Below, one piece after another: positions 1-9,211 of a DNA stretch of 64,000 nt. The notes beneath the pieces are model-generated. The model did no database searches, was not told where the DNA came from, and saw nothing but the letters and a program-made list of their open reading frames with translations. The translations under genes were made by a program, and so were the position numbers. Origin of the DNA: Thiocapsa rosea (lineage in GTDB: Bacteria; Pseudomonadota; Gammaproteobacteria; Chromatiales; Chromatiaceae); contig NZ_RBXL01000001.1 in assembly GCF_003634315.1 (NCBI RefSeq), positions 124,001-188,000 on the forward strand, written 5' to 3'. Position 1 is the first letter of the stretch, and every line of letters starts with the position of its first letter.

Positions 1-648
1 CTCGACCGGCTCCCGCTGCCGGTGCGCAGCAGTCCGGGATTTCTGGTCAACCGAGTCCTCATGCCCTATCTGCTCGAGGCCGTCGATCTGCTCGACGAGG
101 GCGTCTCCATTGCCGCCATCGACAAGGCCGCGCTCGACTACGGGATGCCCATGGGTCCGCTGGCGCTCGCCGATACGGTCGGGCTCGACATCTGTCTGGC
201 CGTCGCCGACACGCTCGGACCCGCCTTGACCGCCCCGGAAGAGACGCCCGAGCGGCTGCGTCGAATGGTCGCGGACGGACGGCTCGGGAAGAAGAGCGGA
301 CAAGGGTTCTATCGTTACCGCGATGGACAGGCCATGCGCGAGCCCATCCCGCGCGGCGCCCGACCGGCGGATGATCTCACCGAGCGGCTGATCTTCCGCC
401 TGCTCAACGAGTGTGTCGCCTGCCTGCGCGAGGGCATCGTCGAGGATCCTGACCTGCTCGACGCAGGCGTCGTCTTCGGCACCGGCTTCGCCCCGCATCG
501 CGGCGGCCCGCTTCACGAGATCGCCCAAGGCGGCTGGAACCGCATGCGCGAGCGTCTCGATACACTCCAACGCGACCATGGCCGCCACTTCAGACCGGAC
601 CGGGGATGGAAGTTGACACCGGCCGGGCTCTATCGAGGAGGACACTGA
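1..648 (+). CDS. 3-hydroxyacyl-CoA dehydrogenase C-terminal part (FadB/FadJ-like), 5'-truncated by window edge
   Basis: The reading frame is open from base 1, so the gene begins before the window; about 215 residues are visible. The segment PGFLVNRVLMPYLLEA is the hallmark of the 3-hydroxyacyl-CoA dehydrogenase C-terminal domain. A second copy of that domain follows (GTGFAPHRGGPL near the end), as in the multifunctional beta-oxidation alpha subunits FadB and FadJ. The NAD-binding and hydratase parts would lie upstream. The enzyme oxidises L-3-hydroxyacyl-CoA in the cytoplasm. The stop codon lies one base before the acyl-CoA ligase start, so the two are surely one operon. Whether it is FadB or FadJ cannot be told from this fragment. 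Confidence 0.9.
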   Translation, partial: LDRLPLPVRSSPGFLVNRVLMPYLLEAVDLLDEGVSIAAIDKAALDYGMPMGPLALADTVGLDICLAVADTLGPALTAPEETPERLRRMVADGRLGKKSGQGFYRYRDGQAMREPIPRGARPADDLTERLIFRLLNECVACLREGIVEDPDLLDAGVVFGTGFAPHRGGPLHEIAQGGWNRMRERLDTLQRDHGRHFRPDRGWKLTPAGLYRGGH

Positions 649-649
649 C

Positions 650-2506
650 ATGCTGCTGTTCGAACAAACCGCAACGACAGGCGTCTCGACCCGCCTGCTC
701 GATCTCATCTCGGCCGAGGCGGCAGGCAGCCTCTGCGGCCTCTTGCTTGAACGCGTCGCGCGCACCCCGGATGCGGTGGCCTACCTTCAATTCGACGCGA
801 AAACCCAGACCTGGATCGAGACCACCTGGCGCGACACCGCCCGGGCGGTCGCGCATTGGCAGGCCGCCTTCACGCGCGAAGGTCTCTCCCCCGGCGACCG
901 TGTGGCCGTCATGATGCGCAATCGGCGCGAATGGATCGCCTTCGACCTGGCCGCGCTCGGTTTGGGCCTGGTCACGGTGCCGCTCTATCCCGACGACCGC
1001 GCAGAGGCGGTCCGGCACATCCTGGAGGATGCCGGCGTTCGCCTCCTGCTGCTCGGGAGCGCCGAGCAACGTGCCCGGTTGTCCGCAATCGATCCGACGC
1101 TCGCCGAGCTCAAGCGTCTGCTGGTGCTCGAACCGGGCGAAGCGGCACTGCCCGAGGGCACCCGCGCCGTAAGCGAGTGGCTCGACGAGGCGCTGCCCCC
1201 CGCCGATCATCGGCCCATCGATCGGGCCGACAACCCCGACGCCTTGGCAACCATCGTCTACACCTCGGGCACGACCGGACATCCGAAAGGCGTGATGCTC
1301 AGTCATCGCAACATCCTCTGGAACGCCGAGGCATCGCTCAAGCTCATTCCGGCACGACCCGATGATCGCTTCCTGTCCTTCCTCCCGCTTTCGCATACCC
1401 TCGAACGCACCGGCGGCTGTGTTCTACCCATCATGGCCGGCTGCAGCGTTGCCTTTGCCCGGTCGATCCCGCAATTGGCCGAGGATCTGCTGCAGATCCA
1501 ACCGACCGTGATGATTGCGGTCCCGCGCATCTTCGAGCGGGTCCATGCAAAACTGCGCGAACGGCTCGACGGCGAGTCCCCGTTGAAGCGCCGGCTCTTC
1601 GAGCACGCCGTCAGCTCGGGTTGGGCTCGCTTCGAGCACAGCCAAGGCCGCGCGAAGGGGCACCCGAGTCTGCTCCTCGCAGCACCGCTGCTCGATGCGC
1701 TGGTCGGCGCCAAGATTCGCGCGCGTTTCGGCGGACGACTGCGGGTTGCCGTCTGCGGCGGCGCCCCCTTGGCACCGGACATCGCGCGCGTCTTCATCGC
1801 GCTCGGCGTCCCGCTCGTCCAGGGTTACGGCCTCACCGAGACCAGCCCCGTCATCAGCGTCAGCCCCCTCGAAGACAACATCCCCGAGAGCGTCGGCCGG
1901 CCGCTGCCCGGACTCGAGTACCGGATCGGAGACCTCGACGAGCTGATCGTGCGCTCGCCCGGCGTGATGTCGGGCTACTGGAAACAGCCACAAGCGACCG
2001 CCGAGGTGCTCGACGGCGAGGGTTGGCTCAGAACCGGCGACCAGGTCCGCGTCCAAGACGGCCACATCGTCATCACCGGCCGCATCAAGGACATCCTGGT
2101 GCTCGCCAACGGCGAGAAGGTTCCGCCTGCGGATATCGAGATGGCCATCACCGGCGATCCGCTCTTTGAGCAGGTCCTGGTCATCGGCGAGGGGCGTCCC
2201 TTCCTGAGTGCGCTCGTGGTGCTGAACCCGGAGGTCTACATGGAGGTGGCGAGGGCCGAAGGACTGCCGAGCGATCCCATGGTCGCCGATGCCGACGGCC
2301 GACTCGAGCCCATCCTGCACAAGCGGATCGAGAGCCGGCTCACCGGCTTCCCCGGTCATGCCAAGATCCGCCGCATCGCACTCGCCGCCTGTCCCTGGTC
2401 GATCGAGAACGACCGCATGACCCCGACGATGAAGCTCAAACGGGCCAAGATCCTGGCGGATTATCACGAGGCGCTCACCCGACTGTATGTCGGGCACGAG
2501 CATTGA
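650..2506 (+). CDS. AMP-dependent acyl-CoA ligase (long-chain fatty acid-CoA ligase family)
   Basis: 618 residues, normal for the family. The adenylation signature YTSGTTGHPKGVMLSH lies near residue 203, GYGLTETSP near 390, and the hinge and C-terminal lid motif RTGDQVRVQDG followed by GRIKDILVLANGEKV near 460-485. These define the ANL superfamily. The protein resembles the bacterial and eukaryotic long-chain type that activates fatty acids to acyl-CoA with ATP. GAGGAG sits 9 bases before the ATG. It directly follows the hydroxyacyl-CoA dehydrogenase gene (1 bp gap), which supports a role in fatty acid activation for beta-oxidation. Exact chain-length preference cannot be read. Confidence 0.93.
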   Translation: MLLFEQTATTGVSTRLLDLISAEAAGSLCGLLLERVARTPDAVAYLQFDAKTQTWIETTWRDTARAVAHWQAAFTREGLSPGDRVAVMMRNRREWIAFDLAALGLGLVTVPLYPDDRAEAVRHILEDAGVRLLLLGSAEQRARLSAIDPTLAELKRLLVLEPGEAALPEGTRAVSEWLDEALPPADHRPIDRADNPDALATIVYTSGTTGHPKGVMLSHRNILWNAEASLKLIPARPDDRFLSFLPLSHTLERTGGCVLPIMAGCSVAFARSIPQLAEDLLQIQPTVMIAVPRIFERVHAKLRERLDGESPLKRRLFEHAVSSGWARFEHSQGRAKGHPSLLLAAPLLDALVGAKIRARFGGRLRVAVCGGAPLAPDIARVFIALGVPLVQGYGLTETSPVISVSPLEDNIPESVGRPLPGLEYRIGDLDELIVRSPGVMSGYWKQPQATAEVLDGEGWLRTGDQVRVQDGHIVITGRIKDILVLANGEKVPPADIEMAITGDPLFEQVLVIGEGRPFLSALVVLNPEVYMEVARAEGLPSDPMVADADGRLEPILHKRIESRLTGFPGHAKIRRIALAACPWSIENDRMTPTMKLKRAKILADYHEALTRLYVGHEH

Positions 2507-2522
2507 TGCAAAGTGGATGACA

Positions 2523-2550
2523 TGTAGGGGCAAATTCATTCGCCCCTACA
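2523..2550. repeat. Dispersed palindrome, GTAGGGGC family, copy 1
   Basis: A 28-base inverted repeat with arms TGTAGGGGC and GCCCCTACA around an AT-rich centre. One arm base differs from the more perfect copies at 42828 and 62306. It lies just after the ligase stop codon and could fold in the 3' end of that mRNA. Confidence 0.85.
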
Positions 2551-2552
2551 TG

Positions 2553-2585
<33 letters not shown>

Positions 2586-2650
2586 AATCGGATTCCGGAC
2601 GACAACTAAAAATTCCGAGACGGTTTGCTCGAAATTTGCGGCGAAAGGGA

Positions 2651-3661
2651 CTAACCCGTGCCCTTTCGCTCCAACGCCGGCCCGCGGTGCCAATCCCACG
2701 CGGTGCGGATGATGGCATCGAGGCTCGCGTAGGCGGGCACCCAACCCAACTCGCTGCGGATGCGGCTCGCATCCCCGACCAGTCGAGAAGGATCCCCGGC
2801 ACGCCGCGCACCGTATTCGACAGGTACGGTCAAACCCGTGACCCGCTCGGTGGCCGCGATGACCTCGCGCACCGAGAAGCCCTGACCGTTGCCCAGATTG
2901 TAGATGCGACTCGACGCCCCGCCGAGCAACGCGTCGAGCGCCCGGAGGTGCGCTTGGGCGAGATCGGCGACGTGGATGTAGTCGCGGATGCAGGTTCCGT
3001 CGGGCGTGTCGTAATCGGTGCCGTAGACGGTGAGTCCGGGTCCGGTTCCGGCGGCGGCCGCGATGGCGAGCGGGATCAGGTGCGTCTCCGGATCATGGTC
3101 CTCGCCGATTTCGGAGTCCGGGTCCGCACCTGCGGCGTTGAAATACCGCAGCGCAATTGCGCGCAGACCGTAGGCCGTGTCGAAGTCCGCGAGCATGCGC
3201 TCGACCATCAGCTTGGATGCACCGTAAGGGTTGATCGGGTTCTGCGGATGATCCTCGGCAATGCGCTCGCTGCGCGGAACACCATAGGTAGCGCAGGTGC
3301 TCGAAAAGACGAGCGGGGCAACGCCGTGATCGCGCATCGCCTCGAGCAGCGTCAGGGTCCCGGCAACATTGTTGCGGTAGTACTTGCCTGGGTCCTTGAC
3401 GGATTCGCCGACGTAACAAAATGCGGCGAAGTGCATCACCGCCGCGGGTCGATGGCTCTCGAACACCGCATCCAGACGCGCGCGATCCTGGATATCGCCC
3501 TCCTCGAGCGGCCCCCAACGCACCGCCCAGCGATGGCCATAAACCAGATTGTCGTAGACGATGGGTCGATAACCGGCGTGGTGCAGCAGCTTGCAGGCGT
3601 GGCTGCCGATATAGCCTGCGCCGCCGGTGACGAGGATCGGTGTACCTGATGCGTCTTTCAT
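2651..3661 (-). CDS. galE: UDP-glucose 4-epimerase
   Basis: About 336 residues, the usual GalE length. It opens with the Rossmann motif VTGGAGYIGSH. The SDR catalytic pair is visible as Ser in FSSTCATYG and YxxxK in NPYGASKLMVERML, followed by RYFNAAGADPD, typical of GalE. It interconverts UDP-glucose and UDP-galactose in the cytoplasm, supplying sugar for surface polysaccharide. The frame is open to 3709, but the start at 3661 is preferred: it puts AGGGAA 6 bases upstream and begins directly before the nucleotide-binding strand. Divergent from the glycosyltransferase gene with a 40-base gap that must hold both start regions. Confidence 0.93.
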   Translation of the reverse strand: MKDASGTPILVTGGAGYIGSHACKLLHHAGYRPIVYDNLVYGHRWAVRWGPLEEGDIQDRARLDAVFESHRPAAVMHFAAFCYVGESVKDPGKYYRNNVAGTLTLLEAMRDHGVAPLVFSSTCATYGVPRSERIAEDHPQNPINPYGASKLMVERMLADFDTAYGLRAIALRYFNAAGADPDSEIGEDHDPETHLIPLAIAAAAGTGPGLTVYGTDYDTPDGTCIRDYIHVADLAQAHLRALDALLGGASSRIYNLGNGQGFSVREVIAATERVTGLTVPVEYGARRAGDPSRLVGDASRIRSELGWVPAYASLDAIIRTAWDWHRGPALERKGTG

Positions 3662-3701
3662 CGTATTCCCTGTGATGTCATGGGCCATGGCGGAGGCTAG
3701 C

Positions 3702-4460
3702 ATGAACACTCAGCCCACACATCCGCGTGAAAGTACCGAGGCGTTTAACGAAGCGATGCGCACACAATCGATCATCTCCGTCATTATCCCGACCCTCAAC
3801 GAGGCGAAGGGCATCGTCTCGCTTCTCGCGACACTCGCGCCGGTTCGCAAGGCCGGCGGCGAGATCCTGATCGTCGACGGGGCCAGTCCGGACGGCACGG
3901 CCGATATCGCCGCACCCCATGCGGACCGCGTTCTGAGCGCGCCGCGCGGCCGTGCCGCCCAGATGAACGCGGGCGCCGCGGCGGCCCGCGGCGATCTTCT
4001 TGTCTTTCTGCACGCCGACACGCGAGCGCCGATCGAGACACTGCTCCGACTTCCCGATCTGCTCGCGCGCAGCGGGCGATCCTGGGGCCGCTTCGACGTG
4101 CGGATCGAGGGCCGCCATCCGCTCTTCACGCTCATCGCCTGGAGCATGAGCCAACGCTCGCGTCTCACGGGCATCGCCACCGGGGATCAGACCCTCTTCG
4201 TGGCTCGGGAACTGTTCGAACGCGTCGGCGGTTATCCCGAGATCGCCTTGATGGAGGACATCGCACTCTCGCGTCGACTCAAGCGCGACGGCCCACCCTT
4301 GTGCGTTCGTGATCGCGTCGTCACCTCCGGGCGTCGCTGGGAGAGCACGGGTGTCGTTCGCACCCTGTTGCTCATGTGGTCGTTGCGATTGGCCTATGCA
4401 CTCGGCGTCCACCCGGACAGGCTGTCGCGCATCTACGGGCATCGCTCTCGGCTGGATTGA
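3702..4460 (+). CDS. Family 2 glycosyltransferase (TIGR04283-like)
   Basis: 252 residues from the ATG at 3702, which has GGAGG 6 bases upstream; longer in-frame starts would run into the divergent galE gene. GT-A fold motifs: SVIIPTLNEA at the N-terminus, EILIVDGASPDGT (nucleotide-binding Asp), and FLHADT (DxD-like metal site). GYPEIALMEDIALSRRLKR contains the ED acceptor-side motif. This matches the TIGR04283 group of inverting transferases seen near carotenoid or polysaccharide genes. Cytoplasmic or membrane-associated. Donor and acceptor are unknown; proximity to galE suggests a hexose donor but is only suggestive. Confidence 0.85.
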   Translation: MNTQPTHPRESTEAFNEAMRTQSIISVIIPTLNEAKGIVSLLATLAPVRKAGGEILIVDGASPDGTADIAAPHADRVLSAPRGRAAQMNAGAAAARGDLLVFLHADTRAPIETLLRLPDLLARSGRSWGRFDVRIEGRHPLFTLIAWSMSQRSRLTGIATGDQTLFVARELFERVGGYPEIALMEDIALSRRLKRDGPPLCVRDRVVTSGRRWESTGVVRTLLLMWSLRLAYALGVHPDRLSRIYGHRSRLD

Positions 4461-4568
4461 TCCGACCCGATGACCTCGCCGGACCCGGTTGCTTTCGGCA
4501 CGGGGACGCGGAATACTCCGACCCGCAATCCGTGCATGCCCTGATAAGTCTCGATGGAGGAAACAACA

Positions 4569-4856
4569 ATGATCGACCGCAAAGTTTACATCGAAAAGAT
4601 GAAGGCCAAGATGGACGAGTGGGACGCGGACATGGAGAAGCTGCAGGCCAAATCCGAGAGTGCACAGGCCGACATCAGGCTGCAATACGAGGAGCAGATG
4701 GAGCGCCTGAAGCAACAACAGGACGAAGCCCGCGAGATGTTGAGCAAGATGACCAACGCGAGCGAAGCGGCCTGGGAAGACATGCGCAAGGGCATGGAGA
4801 CCGCTTGGGACGCCACGAGCAAGGCATTCATGGACGCCTTCTCTCGCTTCAAATAG
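4569..4856 (+). CDS. Small coiled-coil protein, function unknown
   Basis: 95 residues from the ATG at 4569, chosen because GGAGGAAAC ends 6 bases upstream; a longer start at 4554 lies inside that ribosome site. The protein is almost entirely alpha-helical with heptad spacing of Met, Leu and Ala between Lys, Glu and Gln, so it should form a parallel coiled coil. The C-terminal part has WEDMRKGMETAWDATSKAF, an amphipathic helix with two Trp. No signal peptide and no membrane segment. Similar short proteins are annotated only as coiled-coil domain proteins. I do not recognise a function. A hairpin follows the gene. Confidence 0.8.
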   Translation: MIDRKVYIEKMKAKMDEWDADMEKLQAKSESAQADIRLQYEEQMERLKQQQDEAREMLSKMTNASEAAWEDMRKGMETAWDATSKAFMDAFSRFK

Positions 4857-4865
4857 CCCGAGAGA

Positions 4866-4906
4866 TCGCCTCCGTCGGCCTTGTTGATCCGACCGGCCGG
4901 AGGCGA
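4866..4906 (+). terminator. Hairpin downstream of coiled-coil gene
   Basis: Arms TCGCCTCCG and CGGAGGCGA form a 9-bp stem beginning 10 bases after the stop codon, with further pairing inside the loop. There is no T-run, so it may be a weak or Rho-assisted terminator or an mRNA 3'-end stabiliser. Confidence 0.45.
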
Positions 4907-5024
4907 CGCCGGCGATCGTCCCGAAACGGCAAGAACCCGGGGAAAACGGCTCGAGGTCGCCCTCTTCCGCCGGACCGAGAGCCGACAGAACCGAGCCTAA
5001 GGCGACGATCACGACGAGCACACC

Positions 5025-6497
5025 ATGCCTAAGTCACCGCATCTCTTCGAACCACATCATTTACCCGCGAGCCCGCCCGTACTCGCCGGCATCGCGGCGA
5101 GCCTCATGATGTTCGCCACAATCGGAGCCGCCGTGGATCAGGAACAACGCATCGACGAGAACGCCCAAGAAGCGCTCGCGGTCACCATCTACAATGCCGA
5201 TCTCGCCCTGGTGAAGGACCGCCGACGCGCCACCCTGAACGCCGCCGAGAACCGTCTCGCATGGCGCAACGTCTCCCAACGCATCCGACCCGAAACCGCC
5301 CTACTCGCCGAGACCTCGGGGACACTGTCGGTCAACCTGCTGGAGCAGAACTTCGACTTCGATCTGCTGACCCCCGAAAGCCTGCTCCAGAAATATGTCG
5401 GGCGAACCGTGCAGGTGATCCGCACCAACGACGCGGGGGAGCAGGAGATCGAAGACGCCATCGTCCTCGCCGCGAATCCTGCTCCGGTCCTGCGCTATGC
5501 CGATCGGATCGAGACCAAGGTCGTCGGCCATCTCGCTTTCCCCGACGTGCCGGCGGATCTGCGCGATCAGCCCACACTCGTTCTGCATCTGAATGCCGCG
5601 ACCGGCGGCGAAGGACTCTTCGAGCTGTCCTACCTAACCGGCGGGCTCGCCTGGAAGGCGGACTATGTCGCAGATCTCTCCGCCGACGCAGAGCAGATGG
5701 ACATCAACGGATGGGTCACCCTGACCAACCAGAGCGGCATCGCCTATCGCGGCGCTCAGGTACAGTTGGTGGCAGGGGAGGTCAATCAAGTCGTTCAACA
5801 GGTGCCGGTGCCGATGATGGCGCGCGGCATGGTCATGTCTGCCGATGCAGCGATGCCCGAGGAAGAAAGTCTCGCCGAGTACCATCTCTACACCCTGCCC
5901 CGCCCCACCGACATTCTGAACAACCAGACCAAGCAGGTCGCCTTGCTGAGTGCACCGCGCGTGCCGGTCACGCGCGAGCTCGTCGTGAGCGGCCAAGCCT
6001 ATGCCTATCAATCCCGCTCCTCGGACGGCTGGACCAAGCTGCCGGTCGCAGCAACCCTGCGCTTCGACAACAAGGACGGCAGCCTCGGCATCCCGCTTCC
6101 GAAAGGGATCATGCGCGTCTACGCCAAAGACAGCCGAGGCAACGCCCAATTCGTCGGCGAAGACGCCCTCGACCATACCCCGAAGAACGAGACCGTCACG
6201 CTCAAGCTCGGCGAGAGCTTCGACGTGACCGCACGGCGTCGCCAGACCGAATTCAAGAAGCTCGCCGGTACCAGCGCCTACGATTACGCCTACGAGACCG
6301 CGTTCGAGCTGGAGCTGAAAAACGCCAAAGAGATCCCGGTCAACGTCAAGGTCACGGAGCAAATCCCGGGCGACTGGACCATGCAGAACGAGAGTCAACC
6401 TCACGACAAGGCAGCATCGAATCTCGCCTCCTGGACGCTTGAGATCCCCGCCGACGGCTCGACCACCCTGAGCTGGCGGGTGCAGGTCAGGTTCTGA
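5025..6497 (+). CDS. Exported DUF4139 domain protein
   Basis: 490 residues. A hydrophobic stretch at about 18-36 (VLAGIAASLMMFATIGAAV) fits a signal peptide or anchor. After it the protein starts with LAVTIYNADLALVKDRR, the typical N-terminal strand of DUF4139 proteins, and the domain runs to the end (WTLEIPADGSTTLSWRVQVRF). It is beta-rich and probably periplasmic or on the outer membrane. DUF4139 has no proven function; related proteins are linked to envelope or mucoidy phenotypes. The 168-base gap after the coiled-coil gene gives no clear operon link. Confidence 0.8.
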   Translation: MPKSPHLFEPHHLPASPPVLAGIAASLMMFATIGAAVDQEQRIDENAQEALAVTIYNADLALVKDRRRATLNAAENRLAWRNVSQRIRPETALLAETSGTLSVNLLEQNFDFDLLTPESLLQKYVGRTVQVIRTNDAGEQEIEDAIVLAANPAPVLRYADRIETKVVGHLAFPDVPADLRDQPTLVLHLNAATGGEGLFELSYLTGGLAWKADYVADLSADAEQMDINGWVTLTNQSGIAYRGAQVQLVAGEVNQVVQQVPVPMMARGMVMSADAAMPEEESLAEYHLYTLPRPTDILNNQTKQVALLSAPRVPVTRELVVSGQAYAYQSRSSDGWTKLPVAATLRFDNKDGSLGIPLPKGIMRVYAKDSRGNAQFVGEDALDHTPKNETVTLKLGESFDVTARRRQTEFKKLAGTSAYDYAYETAFELELKNAKEIPVNVKVTEQIPGDWTMQNESQPHDKAASNLASWTLEIPADGSTTLSWRVQVRF

Positions 6498-7072
6498 GGT
6501 ACGAGGCGCATCGGTTCCTTGTGACGACACCACCCCCGCGCAGCCCCGCACTGCGCCGATGATGCCTCGTGCTCAGCCCCGGTCACGTCGCTGATCGGAT
6601 CTGTAGGGGGGATCTGTAGGGTGGACAAGCGCAGCGCAGTCCACCAGCGCCGGCGCGGGATTCGGTGGACTTCGCTCTCGCTCGTCCACCCTACCGGACG
6701 AGCTTATGAACAACACCCGCGAGAGAACCTTAGCGGATCATGATCGTCCCGGTACATGGCGATGATCGGCCCTGCCGCGGTCTATCGGGAAAGATAGTGG
6801 GCATTGCCACGAACCCATGCCAGATGAAGCGAGACACCGGAACGTGAACCCACCGACACCATTCTGTCCTCTGCTGCGCCGGCCCCCATTAGCCTCCTGC
6901 CACGAATAGGCTAGGGTGCGGGCGGAATATCCCCGACGCCAATGCCTGACGGGCTCGGCAAGAAATTGCTACCATTGCTCCGCACTTGAAGTTGGAATGT
7001 AAACTCTGCTCACGGGCGGCTCTCCAACATCCACGCCGACGGCGGATCCTCCGGCAGTGCCGAAAGGTTATC
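6498..7072. other. Intergenic region without a gene
   Basis: 575 bases between the DUF4139 gene and the tail of the next minus-strand gene. Apart from the paired GTAGGGTGGAC repeat units at 6616-6694 I see no open frame with codon bias, no RNA gene and no strong terminator. Confidence 0.6.
6616..6694. repeat. Paired GTAGGGTGGAC repeat units
   Basis: Two units in opposite orientation: GTAGGGTGGACAAGCGCAG at 6616, and its partner ending in CTCGTCCACCCTAC at 6694. The outer 11 bases are perfectly complementary, so the whole can fold. The same unit occurs inside dnaE2 at 22066 and near 36296. Confidence 0.85.
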
Positions 7073-7498
7073 TTATTCCATTAAATAAATCGCGGAAGCG
7101 TCGAATGCTTCTTCCGGTGTCCCATACCAACTCCCGTTGTCGAAAACGCAAGGCTCGTATTCGTCGTGACTGTAAGTATAGAACGCCATTGACCACCGGT
7201 CCTGATCACCGAAGTATCGAAGGCGACATAGATGAGTCGGAAAATTACGCAGCCGCTCGATGCGGGCTTCTCGGGATTCCCCGAAAAACGTCGGATCGTA
7301 ATCTGCCGGAACATACGGCTCCGTGTAGGCGTCAATGTAACAAAACTGGCCCCGGAACCGAACATCGATCTTATTGTACTTTCCCGCGTAATTCTCCGCG
7401 GCATGATTCAAGATGCGCCGAGTAAGCAGCGGCTTGATTGAATCCGGGATTTTTTGCCCCCCGGCCTGCGGATCAAAGACCCACATCTTTTTTGCCAT
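7073..7498 (-). CDS. Conserved-looking hypothetical protein, orphan
   Basis: 141 residues, rich in Tyr, Phe, Trp, Asp and Glu. Strings such as RFRGQFCYIDAY, FGESREARIERLRNFP, LRYFGDQDRWSMAFYTYSHD and DNGSWYGTPEEAF suggest a compact globular fold. The residue composition is that of a real protein, and the DNA is more AT-rich than its neighbours, so it may be acquired. The start ATG has AAAAGG about 9 bases upstream. No signal peptide, no membrane segment and no known motif. I do not recognise it. Neither neighbour suggests a function. Confidence 0.72.
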   Translation of the reverse strand: MAKKMWVFDPQAGGQKIPDSIKPLLTRRILNHAAENYAGKYNKIDVRFRGQFCYIDAYTEPYVPADYDPTFFGESREARIERLRNFPTHLCRLRYFGDQDRWSMAFYTYSHDEYEPCVFDNGSWYGTPEEAFDASAIYLME

Positions 7499-7714
7499 AT
7501 CGGTATGCCTTTTCTTTTTCTCTCATCGACGATTTTAGTGACCGCGAGGGCCGAAGGGCAAGTCGAGACCCCGGCTTTCTTCCGTTGGGCTCGACCAACG
7601 ATAAGAGGATCTTATGAGCGGCGATCTCTGAGCCATAAAGCCGCGGCCGATCAATTTGGCTCGGTTGATTGCGCGTGCGTCTGCCAAGTCTCGGGCCAAA
7701 CTGCTGTCCGGACG

Positions 7715-7739
7715 AATGAAAGGCCCCTTGCGGGGCCTT
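7715..7739 (-). terminator. Intrinsic terminator downstream of peroxidase gene
   Basis: Read on the minus strand: stem AAGGCCCC, loop GCAA, stem GGGGCCTT, then TTTCATT. An 8-bp GC-rich stem with a stable tetraloop and a short T-rich tail, 75 bases after the peroxidase stop codon. Confidence 0.75.
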
Positions 7740-7813
7740 GGCAGACGGGTTGCGATGCGCGATCCGATCAGATGCGAGTCCTTGACACTCGGTGTCGCGA
7801 CTGGCTCATCAGG

Positions 7814-9211
7814 TCAATCGTCACCCGGCAAGCCACCCGTCGCCTCGGACGGGATTGCGGTTTCAAGCGTCAGATTCACCAGATCGGTCATGGTGAAGCG
7901 CCCGGGAACGGCACTGGGCAGAACCGGTGTCCAGTTTGGATTGCTGGCGAGAAAGGAGGCCCGATCCGCCAACAGGATGGCCACGAACACGCGCCCGACG
8001 ATCTCAGCGCCAACTCCGGCAAGCCGATGTCCTTGGCCGCGCGCCTCGCCCTCTCGCAGAATGTAGAACCACAGCGGCGCCAATCCCTCGCCGCCGTCGA
8101 CGCCGGCCCAGAGTGTCTTTTCGTCCAGCGGCGGGATGCCAAGATAACAGGCCACGTGCTGACCGGCGGGGAGCCATGCGTCCAGGCCGCGCTGGAGATT
8201 GCGCGTGGCGAGCGAGCGCTGGGAGACGGGCGTGTCGGGCGGAACGACGGTGTCCGGGAGGCGAAGCACGACCGTGGAAAGTTTGGTGTCGATCAACTTG
8301 CTCGGTTGAGCGCTCGGGCCAAAGAAGGTCGACCAGTCGATCACCAGTTCCGGGGGCACCGCGCGTCCGCCGCGAAGATCGCCAATGCCGAATGGTTCTG
8401 CGGGATTGTCCGGGAAGAGCGCCGCGCCGCGGGTATTGATCAGGTAGCCGGGCCTGACCTGGCTGTGACCGAAGCGGTAAGCTGCGACACTGAACTCGAC
8501 CGGCATGAACGCCTCGCCCGAATAAGTGAAAGGCTTTTCCGTCACGATTCGGGCGAGCGTTTTCGTGCCGATGGTCCGTGGCAGGAATTCGTTGAGAACG
8601 ATCCATTGATAGTGCCAGCGCACCAGGGTTTGCGCCGCCTCGAAGCGTTCCTGGTCGCCCAATGCCGGGTCGGTGTGGTCGTTGAATACCTTGTTGTGGA
8701 ACTTGAGAAAAAGCAGGTGAAGCTGCGAAACGATGATGTTCTCGTCGTTGCGCGGATCGCCGATCAGTGCTGCCTCTTGCGAATTACGCGGCAGATCTTG
8801 CCCATCGGGCGCGAGCAGGAAGCGAAACGGATTGTTCCGGTCGTAGAGAAAGGGTTGAGCCGCCGGGCCCAGGCCGTAGAGCGAATCGAGTTCCAGCGCC
8901 GGCGTGCGAAAATTATGGGTGGCATTGACGTCGATCTGTTGTTCCAGGACCGAGGTGGTATCGAGGGTCAGATCGTGATCGATGAATTGGCCGAGAAAGG
9001 TATACCCCGCCTTGATGCGCGGATTATTCTGGCTGGTATCGGTCGGCGGCGGGTTTCCGCCATCCATAGCCCCGCCAACCTTGCCGAGTTCCGCCGCTCC
9101 CGGCTTGAACTCCGTGAGGCTGCGTAATTCCGGGAACATTCGGCCGAAGCGGCCCGTTTGAACAAAGCGTCCACGCTGGACATCCCAACCGCGATTCTCG
9201 AAACCGTGCAT
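7814..9211 (-). CDS. Animal-type haem peroxidase family protein
   Basis: 465 residues, the size of the small bacterial members of the peroxidase-cyclooxygenase superfamily. The distal motif GQFIDHDLT places the distal His at about residue 79. GDPRNDENIIVSQLH at about 151-165 is the conserved Arg/Asn helix, HN at 172-173 the conserved pair, and AAYRFGHSQVRPGY at about 243-256 carries the proximal His, as in FRFGHT of myeloperoxidase. It should oxidise halide or organic substrates with hydrogen peroxide. There is no obvious signal peptide, so location is unclear; some relatives leave the cell by type I secretion, but no RTX repeats are seen. Followed by a good terminator. Confidence 0.88.
   Translation of the reverse strand: MHGFENRGWDVQRGRFVQTGRFGRMFPELRSLTEFKPGAAELGKVGGAMDGGNPPPTDTSQNNPRIKAGYTFLGQFIDHDLTLDTTSVLEQQIDVNATHNFRTPALELDSLYGLGPAAQPFLYDRNNPFRFLLAPDGQDLPRNSQEAALIGDPRNDENIIVSQLHLLFLKFHNKVFNDHTDPALGDQERFEAAQTLVRWHYQWIVLNEFLPRTIGTKTLARIVTEKPFTYSGEAFMPVEFSVAAYRFGHSQVRPGYLINTRGAALFPDNPAEPFGIGDLRGGRAVPPELVIDWSTFFGPSAQPSKLIDTKLSTVVLRLPDTVVPPDTPVSQRSLATRNLQRGLDAWLPAGQHVACYLGIPPLDEKTLWAGVDGGEGLAPLWFYILREGEARGQGHRLAGVGAEIVGRVFVAILLADRASFLASNPNWTPVLPSAVPGRFTMTDLVNLTLETAIPSEATGGLPGDD

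Noticed and set aside
1424-2539. 371-codon frame antisense to the acyl-CoA ligase
   Set aside because: Shadow frame of high-GC coding DNA. The plus-strand protein has complete family motifs.
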